Origin: Cupriavidus basilensis
GTDB lineage: Bacteria; Pseudomonadota; Gammaproteobacteria; Burkholderiales; Burkholderiaceae
NCBI RefSeq assembly: GCF_008801925.2
Contig: NZ_CP062803.1
Location: 3,038,001-3,102,000 of the forward strand
Reading direction: 5' to 3'
Length of the DNA stretch: 64,000 nt
The translations under genes and the position numbers were made by a program. Below are positions 58,279 to 64,000 of the stretch, piece by piece (within the stretch, counting starts at the first letter, position 1; the number at the start of each line of letters is the position of its first letter). The notes under the pieces are model-generated. The model was not told the DNA's origin. It saw only the letters and a program-made list of their open reading frames with translations, and made no database searches.

Positions 58279-59955
58279 GTGTGGACTCAAGTCTATGACC
58301 CGTTAGGCAGCCTGGCATTGTCCACGTTGGCAGCGGGGATTCCCGTCGCCGTACTGCTGGCGGCGCTAGCCTTCTTTCACCTGCAGGCCCACTTGGCCGC
58401 CGGGCTGGCCCTGGTGGTCGGCGTGGTCATTGCCTCCGCGGTGTTCGGCATGCCCGCCGACATGGCTGGCAAGGCTGCCGGCCTGGGCATCGCATCGGGC
58501 CTGTTCCCGATCGGCTGGATCGTGTTGAACATCATCTTCCTGCACCGGCTGACCACCATCAACGGCTCCTTCAAGGTGCTGCAGAACTCGATCTCCGGCA
58601 TCACCGAAGACAGGCGCCTGCAACTGCTGCTGGTGGCTTTCAGCTTCGGCGCATTCTTCGAAGGCGCAGCAGGCTTCGGCACGCCGGTGGCAGTCACCGG
58701 CGCCATCCTGATCGGCCTCGGTTTCTCGCCACTGGCGGCATCCGGCCTGGCGCTGATCGCCAATACCGCGCCAGTGGCCTTCGGTGCGCTGGGCGCGCCG
58801 CTGATCGGCCTGTCCGCGGTGACGGGCCTGGACCTGCTGCATCTCTCGGCCATGGTCGGCCGGCAGCTGCCCTTCTTCTCGGTGCTCGTGCCGTTCTGGC
58901 TGATCTGGGCCTTTGCCGGCTTCCGCGGCATGCTGGCGATCTGGCCGGCGATCCTGGTGGCCGGCGTCACCTTTGCCGTGCCGCAGTTCCTGGTGTCGAA
59001 CTACCACGGCCCCTGGCTGGTGGACGTGATTGCCGCGCTGGTGTCGATGGGCTGCCTGACGCTGTTCCTGAAGGTCTGGAAGCCCAAGGAAATCTGGACC
59101 TCCACGCGCATCCTCGGCCGCAAGGACGACTCCAAGGTCGACGACCCTGAAGCGGTAGCCGCCGAAGCCCGCGCCAGCGCCGCCTCCGCCGGCATCTCGG
59201 TGGTCAAGGCCTGGATGCCCTGGGTGATCCTGACCGTGTTCGTCTTTGTCTGGGGCGTGCCGGAATTCAAGAAGCTGATGGACGGCCTGTGGCAATGGAA
59301 ATTCCCCATCCCCGGCCTCGACAAAGCCGTGTTCAAGGTGCCGCCGGTGGTGCCGAAGGCCACTGCCGAAGGCGCCGTCTTCACGTTCAACGTGCTGTCG
59401 ATGGCCGGCACCGGCATCCTGGTCTCCGGCATTCTCGGCGGCCTGCTGATGGGCTATTCCGTGCCGCGCCTGGTCAAGGAATACTGGGAAACCATCAAGC
59501 TGGTGAAGTATTCGCTGCTGACCATCTGTGCGATGTTCGGCGTGGGCTACCTGACCCGTTACTCGGGCCTGGATGCCACGCTGGGCCTGGCCTTTGCCCA
59601 CACCGGCGTGCTCTACCCGCTGTTCGGCACCATGCTGGGCTGGCTGGGCGTGGCGCTGACCGGGTCCGACACCGCCTCCAACGTGCTCTTTGGCGGCCTG
59701 CAGAAAACCACGGCCGAGCAGCTGGGCCTATCGCCGATCCTGATGGCCTCGGCCAACAGCTCGGGCGGCGTGATGGGCAAGATGATCGATGCGCAGTCCA
59801 TCGTGGTGGCGTCCACCGCCACCAAGTGGTACGGACACGAAGGCGAGATCCTGCGCTATGTGTTTTTCCACTCGATCGCGCTGGCGATCCTGGTGGGGCT
59901 GTTCATTACGCTGCAGGCTTATGTGCATCCGTTCACGCAGATGGTGATTCACTGA
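58279..59955 (+). CDS. lldP: L-lactate permease
   Basis: A 558-residue LctP-family proton symporter for L-lactate (often also D-lactate and glycolate) with about 13 membrane segments. FGAFFEGAAGFGTPVAVTGA and the C-terminal LGVALTGSDTASNVLFG and ANSSGGVMGKMIDAQSI are family signatures. The start is GTG at 58279 (M-W-T-Q-V-Y), with a strong GAGGAGGA site in front. No lactate dehydrogenase gene is adjacent. It is the last ordinary chromosomal gene before the element-like DNA. Confidence 0.95.
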   Translation: MWTQVYDPLGSLALSTLAAGIPVAVLLAALAFFHLQAHLAAGLALVVGVVIASAVFGMPADMAGKAAGLGIASGLFPIGWIVLNIIFLHRLTTINGSFKVLQNSISGITEDRRLQLLLVAFSFGAFFEGAAGFGTPVAVTGAILIGLGFSPLAASGLALIANTAPVAFGALGAPLIGLSAVTGLDLLHLSAMVGRQLPFFSVLVPFWLIWAFAGFRGMLAIWPAILVAGVTFAVPQFLVSNYHGPWLVDVIAALVSMGCLTLFLKVWKPKEIWTSTRILGRKDDSKVDDPEAVAAEARASAASAGISVVKAWMPWVILTVFVFVWGVPEFKKLMDGLWQWKFPIPGLDKAVFKVPPVVPKATAEGAVFTFNVLSMAGTGILVSGILGGLLMGYSVPRLVKEYWETIKLVKYSLLTICAMFGVGYLTRYSGLDATLGLAFAHTGVLYPLFGTMLGWLGVALTGSDTASNVLFGGLQKTTAEQLGLSPILMASANSSGGVMGKMIDAQSIVVASTATKWYGHEGEILRYVFFHSIALAILVGLFITLQAYVHPFTQMVIH

Positions 59956-59973
59956 GCTGGCAAACCAGCGGCC

Positions 59974-59981
59974 ATGAAAAA
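59974..59981. other. Candidate integrative-element attachment site
   Basis: ATGAAAAA (reverse complement TTTTTCAT) lies 18 bases after the lldP stop. From memory, TTTTTCAT is the 8-base target duplicated by Tn4371-family integrative elements. The trbI and DUF2274 remnants to its right are in the orientation expected if this is the conjugation-module end of such an element. The other copy would be outside the window. Confidence 0.55.
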
Positions 59982-60171
59982 TGTCCAATGTCAAGTCCCC
60001 AAGGTGGATCTGCATCGGGCGTAAATTCCCATACGCCACAAGCAGTTAGGCTCGGATCGGGGCACTCTTCGGCGGTTGGCCTTCGTGAGCTAGGTGCCAT
60101 ATGGGAGCATGGCGGTGGCAAACACCGTCATGCTCGGGAGGGGGAATTCCCCCTCCTTTGGGCAGCCCAAG

Positions 60172-60900
60172 TCAGGTAGCGACCAATCCTTCTGCGGCAG
60201 TTTTCGCCGCCTGCGACACACTTTCGCGAAGCCGCACAGAGGCAGCGGCATCTGAGGCCGAACGGGTCACCTTGACGGCGGCCTGCGACGGCCAGTCCGT
60301 AGCGCCAGCCGGAATGCCCCCAGGCTTATCGCCGAACTCCTTGGCAAGCCGCTGTCGGATCGACTCAGGAACAAAGCCAGCGCCGGGCAGCGCATACGCC
60401 AGGTACTCCACGAAGTATGGGTGCTTGTGCCAACGCCCGCCGTCGACGGCGTGCTCCATCGAGCGTTCGAAGTGGGACAGCAGAACAGCCAGCGCACCTT
60501 GCCGCTGAGTTCCCGGATCGGGCGAACGCATCCATTCGTATCCGGTGCGTTTGACCTGCTCGCGCTCTTTGTACGACATGGGTACGAAGCCCAGCGTCGC
60601 CTGCGCTTCCGCGAAGAGCTGATGCCGCTCGCTGTGCGCCTTGATGTCAGCTGGCAGCGTCCCATCAAAGGTGAAGGAGCAGAAGCGGCAGTGGTGCGCA
60701 CCGCCGTCCACGTCAACGTGGCTGGCCACTTGCGCGTCGTAGCGCTTCTCCAGTTCGTGGAAGTGGCGCACTCCATACTCGGCCGCGGCAATGGCATTGA
60801 GCCGTTGCATATGCGTCAGGTCGGGGAGTGTTGCTTTGGCCGCCTTGGCGGCCTTCTTGAGGCGGGCCAGATCGACCCATGTGATGGTGTTCATCTTCAT
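60172..60900 (-). CDS. Hypothetical protein with C2H2-like zinc-finger motif
   Basis: A 242-residue soluble protein I do not recognise. After a helical N-terminus rich in Lys/Ala (LARLKKAAKAAKATLPDLTH) comes a cysteine/histidine cluster: C71 and C74 (CRFC) and H89 and H93 (HSERH), spaced C-x2-C-x14-H-x3-H, preceded by two more histidines. This looks like a zinc-binding unit with a spacing longer than the classical finger. The region 140-190 is aromatic (HFERSMEHAVDGGRWHKH) and the C-terminus is Ala/Ser-rich helix. It lies just inside the putative element end. Confidence 0.65.
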   Translation of the reverse strand: MKMNTITWVDLARLKKAAKAAKATLPDLTHMQRLNAIAAAEYGVRHFHELEKRYDAQVASHVDVDGGAHHCRFCSFTFDGTLPADIKAHSERHQLFAEAQATLGFVPMSYKEREQVKRTGYEWMRSPDPGTQRQGALAVLLSHFERSMEHAVDGGRWHKHPYFVEYLAYALPGAGFVPESIRQRLAKEFGDKPGGIPAGATDWPSQAAVKVTRSASDAAASVRLRESVSQAAKTAAEGLVAT

Positions 60901-61041
60901 TGGTTTCTCAATCGAAGACTCCTAGGGCCCGCTCAGTAGGAATCCGATCAAGATTCCAATGGAAATCGCCATTGGTAGTGAGTGAACTTTGCCATTGCGG
61001 ACGGCCAGCACCTACCCGTGCATGGCACCATTTTAGCAAGT

Positions 61042-61286
61042 TCAGGCTGGAGCGCGCACCGGCAGGCTCTTCTGCGCTTTGCGGTGGAAGCCCCGGTCCT
61101 CGCCATGAAAGCCTCCAGCATGTACGGAATCAGCGTAGCCGCATCAACCGCTTTTCCGTAGGTTTGTGCATACACCGCGGCATAGCGGTCGAGTTCAGCC
61201 TTCAGGCTGATTGGGCAAGAGAACGTAAGCTTCGTGGCCTCGGTCTTGGGCAACGCCCCAAGACGCAGCTTCTTGGTGGTGTTCAT
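61042..61286 (-). pseudogene. Frameshifted DUF2274 gene (ICE trb module)
   Basis: The first 60 codons (MNTTKKLRLGALPKTEATKL, then a segment ending LIPYMLEAFM) match the small DUF2274 proteins encoded directly after trbI in Tn4371-type elements. After FM at about 61104 the reading frame changes. The family ending GEDRGFHRKAQK continues in another frame to a TGA at 61042, while the original frame runs on to 60948 with an unrelated, arginine-rich tail. I read this as a frameshift of one or two bases. The ATG overlaps the trbI stop (ATGA), as in intact modules. Confidence 0.75.
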
Positions 61287-61823
61287 TTCGCGGCTCCCTG
61301 GTTGAAGAACAGAGGCTGGCACGGCAGCAGCACGAGGTCGCGGTTGCCGTCCTGCCGGTTCTGCGGCGCGACCAGCTCGGCGCCCTGGCCCAACAGCGTG
61401 GCCAGAGCCGCGCCAGCAAAAAACCGATCTCAATGTCAATCGACGCTATCTTTCAGGCCGACGTTGCCGGCCGGATCGATGCCCGCGAGGTTGTCGAGCT
61501 TCAGAGAAGACGCGTCCGGCAGGACGATGCGATTCCACACCGGCTCTGCCCATAGCTCACCTGGCTGTTGTACTTGCCCATGAGGCGCGAGCCCTGCGGG
61601 ATTAGCAGGAGCTTGCCTGGGCCGTGTCGTAGACAGGCTCAGTCACCGTGGCGATCACGTCGCCCGGCAAATCGGATTTGCTGCCAGTCACCAGCGCCGC
61701 CGCAATTACCGTCCTGGCCATGACTTGGTATGGCGAGGACGGCATCTGCAGATTCCCAGAATTGCGGGTTTCCGTAGAGCCGCCTTTCAGGAAAGCCTCT
61801 TTCTGGTCTTGCCGGTTCCGCAC
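61283..61823 (-). pseudogene. trbI: Truncated and frameshifted trbI (conjugal transfer)
   Basis: TrbI is the VirB10-like channel component of mating-pair formation. Three blocks of its C-terminal domain are visible in different frames: RNRQDQKEAFLKG with SPYQVMARTVIAAALVTG and SDLPGDVIATVTEPVYDTAQ (61823 to about 61610); GKLLLIPQGSRLMGKYNSQV through the LPDASSLKLDNLAG stretch (about 61610 to 61440); and AGAALATLLGQGAELVAPQ to the stop at 61283. A one-base loss near 61608 and a deletion near 61435 break it, and the N-terminal half is absent. It cannot make a working TrbI. Confidence 0.82.
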
Positions 61824-63037
61824 AGCGGTGGCTGGGACGGAATCAAAACTTGTCCATATGGAATGTTAGGTAGCGCATGGACCGCCGCATCAGCAGGCAC
61901 GAGTGCGCGGCTGCCAATGTACGCATCGCTAGTCATGGCGCTGCGGCCAGCACCAGTTCGGCCAGCCCGCTTGCTACCACAGCCAAATTGCGATCCGACG
62001 ACAGGCCGTCGGCACGCTGCACTCCGACAACCGCCGTCGGCCATTCGAATGAGCGGTGAGCCGGAACTGTTGCCCATGGTGTTGGCATCGTGCTCCAAGG
62101 TCACATCAGACACTGACGTGATCTGGCCCATTGATATCACCATGGACGGCTCGGAGACAGGCACCTCCGGGCAGCGGCCAAAAGCCCGATCAACGTCCTC
62201 AGGCCGATCCGTATTGTTGTTTACCGACGGAAAACCCAGCAGCGCCACGGACGTGCTGGTGGCGAGTGTCCCTGTCGCAAGCGTCAGCCCCATTGGCGCC
62301 ACCGCGCCTACAGGCCATGCAGTCACAATGAGATCCAGACTTGGATGACGGCGCCAAGGTGAATCTGCCGGTAAGACCACTCGGCGTACTCCACCGGCAC
62401 CGAACACTGCCTCCAAACGGTATTGAGGCTTGAGCTTACGCACGTCGGCTGACCCAGTCGGTTGAGTTGCATTAAGCAAGACATGCCCGTTGGTCACGAT
62501 ACGCCCTTGCAGCACGAAAACCGTGCCCATGAGCTGCGGTGGACTATCCACCTGTATCAAGTACAGACCACCAACCGCTTCAGCCAAATGAGGGCGCTGG
62601 GTCAGCAGACTACTGGCAGTGGCTCTGCGAGATTGCGACGATGATTGGTGGCAAGTCTTACCGAGTCCATCGTTGCACCCTGGACAGACCGGAAATACCG
62701 GATCGCCGCTAACGATGCGATCCATGTAATTGCCGCGTGAGCCAAACACATTGTGAATGCGCAGTGATAGTTGATCGATGTCCGACTTGGGCAGCGGTGT
62801 TACCGCGGTCGGCACAGCGGCGCGGACGGTGCGGACCTCCTCGTCGGTGAACAATTGAGCGCCACCTCGCTCCTGGCGTGACGCCATCAGCGCCTGGAGC
62901 TGACGCTGCTGTGTCGGCCCCAGCTCCTCTATCCGCGACGCGATTTTCTCCACCTGTGCCCAGGCGCAAACCGTACTGCCCCACAACACCGCGACCACAA
63001 TGCCTCGACGAAGCCAGTGTTGACGGTGTGTACTCAT
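61787..63037 (-). CDS. Secreted trypsin-like serine protease
   Basis: A 416-residue exported protease. The signal peptide (about 1-28, RGIVVAVLWGSTVCAWAQ) is followed by a helical pro-region (29-100), a Cys cluster CPGCNDGLGKTC (118-129) and a trypsin/V8-like domain. The triad is visible: H185 in VTNGHVLL, D235 in HPSLDLIV, S325 in MGNSSGSP. After S325 the frame appears shifted near 62035. The expected ending AVVGVQRADG, then NLAVVASGLAELVLAAAP, is in another frame and stops at 61933, while this frame runs on into trbI remnant DNA. Its ATG overlaps the stop of the next gene upstream (ATGA), so the two are coupled. Activity is uncertain because of the altered C-terminus. Confidence 0.75.
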   Translation of the reverse strand: MSTHRQHWLRRGIVVAVLWGSTVCAWAQVEKIASRIEELGPTQQRQLQALMASRQERGGAQLFTDEEVRTVRAAVPTAVTPLPKSDIDQLSLRIHNVFGSRGNYMDRIVSGDPVFPVCPGCNDGLGKTCHQSSSQSRRATASSLLTQRPHLAEAVGGLYLIQVDSPPQLMGTVFVLQGRIVTNGHVLLNATQPTGSADVRKLKPQYRLEAVFGAGGVRRVVLPADSPWRRHPSLDLIVTAWPVGAVAPMGLTLATGTLATSTSVALLGFPSVNNNTDRPEDVDRAFGRCPEVPVSEPSMVISMGQITSVSDVTLEHDANTMGNSSGSPLIRMADGGCRSAACRRPVVGSQFGCGSKRAGRTGAGRSAMTSDAYIGSRALVPADAAVHALPNIPYGQVLIPSQPPLCGTGKTRKRLS

Positions 63038-64000
63038 TCAGCATCCCCTTCAATGGCCTTCTTCGCATCGCCCAGGCCTGACGCTACGTCACCCAAAGTC
63101 TTAGCCCAGGCCATGATGCGGCCCCAGCCAGTGCCCGGTGGCACTTTGCCTTCGGCTACGTCAACCAGCGCCTGTTGTGCCTCGCGCAGGCCGCCGGGCA
63201 GCATCTGCGGCGACGGGGTGACGCGCAGTGCGTCGTATTCCCCGAGTTGTCGATGGATGCGCAAAGCCATGTCCATGGCGCGCGCCTTTTCCTGCGGCGT
63301 GCGCGCGGCCGGAGCGGCCGCTGAAAAGGACTGGAAGTGTAGGTACGGCTGGCGCAGCGACGCCCACTTCTGCCACAGCAATTGCGCCGCAAGTTTGTTC
63401 GGCTCGGGGATCACGTAGTCCGCCGCTGCGCCATCGGGCCTCTCTGTGTAGACCTTGCAAAAAATGCGATGCTTACCAGTATCACTACGGCAAAGATCAT
63501 CGTATTCGGGGCTGATCTGGCCAACCTTGTCGATCAAGTCAGCGACCGTCTTCGTGTTGGCGGTGATGTAGACCTGCAATGCTTTGGCTCGGGCCGCCTC
63601 GTCTTGCATACTCATCACGGCCACTACCGCTTTGTTCAAACCATCAATCACCGTCTGAATCGTCAGGATGCCTGCGAGCAGGCCTGACTCCTGCACGGTG
63701 GGCATATTCATCGCTAGCAGTCCAGCCACTTCGTCTGCGCAATCCGACTGTTCCGTGGACTGCTTGGGCTTCTTGAGCTTTGCCTGCCGCTCTTCGATCG
63801 TCGCCATCGACTCCCACAAGCTCGCCACGTCCTGATCAGGCTTCTTGAGCAGGTCGTTCACAGACTTGCCGTACTGCCCTAGCACTTTCATGCCGGAACG
63901 CGCGTCGACCAACGCGCCTGCACCCTTGCAGACGAAGTCGCCGAATTCCTTCTCTACCGTGCCGCCAGCAGTCTGGCCACGCACGATCAAGTTGTCGGCA
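63034..64000 (-). CDS. Unrecognised helical protein, partial at the window edge
   Basis: At least 318 residues are in the window, and the frame is open to base 64000, so the true start is probably outside (the nearest candidate within is a TTG). The protein is mostly helical, with charged stretches (EERQAKLKKPKQSTEQ) and amphipathic helices (MDMALRIHRQLGEYDAL). Four cysteines are well spaced (FVCKG, SDCADE, DDLCRS, IFCKV), which would suit an extracytoplasmic protein with disulfides. I recognise no family. Its stop overlaps the start of the protease gene by four bases, so the pair is made together. Confidence 0.65.
   Translation of the reverse strand, partial: ADNLIVRGQTAGGTVEKEFGDFVCKGAGALVDARSGMKVLGQYGKSVNDLLKKPDQDVASLWESMATIEERQAKLKKPKQSTEQSDCADEVAGLLAMNMPTVQESGLLAGILTIQTVIDGLNKAVVAVMSMQDEAARAKALQVYITANTKTVADLIDKVGQISPEYDDLCRSDTGKHRIFCKVYTERPDGAAADYVIPEPNKLAAQLLWQKWASLRQPYLHFQSFSAAAPAARTPQEKARAMDMALRIHRQLGEYDALRVTPSPQMLPGGLREAQQALVDVAEGKVPPGTGWGRIMAWAKTLGDVASGLGDAKKAIEGDAE

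Overview
The window looks like a piece of a high-GC betaproteobacterial main chromosome, most probably Cupriavidus or a close relative in the Burkholderiaceae. The evidence is protein similarity and the gene orders leuC-(entericidin)-leuD-leuB-asd-fimV-truA-trpF-trpB-methyltransferase-trpA-accD-folC and sdhCDAB-sdhE-gltA / gntR / mdh-citE-prpC-prpD-acnA. These assignments come from recognising sequence; no search was run.

Bases 1-16950 are a long minus-strand block. It makes leucine (leuCDB), aspartate semialdehyde (asd) and tryptophan (trpF, trpB, trpA), and adds a pilus-hub protein (fimV), a pseudouridine synthase (truA), acetyl-CoA carboxylase beta (accD), folate glutamylation (folC) and a SPOR division protein. 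A DNA methyltransferase is wedged between trpB and trpA, and a 43-residue entericidin-like lipoprotein gene sits between leuC and leuD. Between accD and folC lies about 0.9 kb of nested inverted repeats followed by an octamer tandem repeat.

Bases 17245-22241 encode a complete branched-chain amino acid ABC transporter (livK, H, M, G, F), with a terminator-like hairpin after the binding-protein gene. Bases 22883-37968 are a TCA-cycle island: gltA, sdhE and sdhBADC on the minus strand, a GntR/UTRA regulator, and on the plus strand mdh, a CitE-like lyase, prpC, an MliC-like secreted protein, prpD and acnA. An 18-base perfect palindrome and a near-consensus sigma70 promoter lie between the regulator and mdh.

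Bases 38243-59955 hold housekeeping and accessory metabolism: a DUF2863 protein, a TrmB-like methyltransferase, an orphan peptide-binding protein, a spermidine-synthase-like protein, a TPR protein, an orphan ParA-type ATPase, a fragment of an acyl-CoA synthetase, a Cds1-like PLP enzyme, a DNA glycosylase, htpG, a MocR regulator divergent from a VOC protein, an alanyl-tRNA editing protein, LysE and EamA exporters, RidA, a cupin, an aminotransferase, a GST and L-lactate permease.

From about 59974 to the right edge the character changes. An 8-base ATGAAAAA (reverse complement TTTTTCAT, the target I remember for Tn4371-family ICEs) is followed by a zinc-finger-like hypothetical gene, a frameshifted DUF2274 gene and a frameshifted, truncated trbI. 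Beyond these is a translationally coupled pair: a secreted trypsin-like protease and an unrecognised helical, cysteine-containing protein that runs off the window. I read this as the decayed conjugation end of an integrative element whose trb module was interrupted by cargo. The protease pair is the best candidate for something undescribed.
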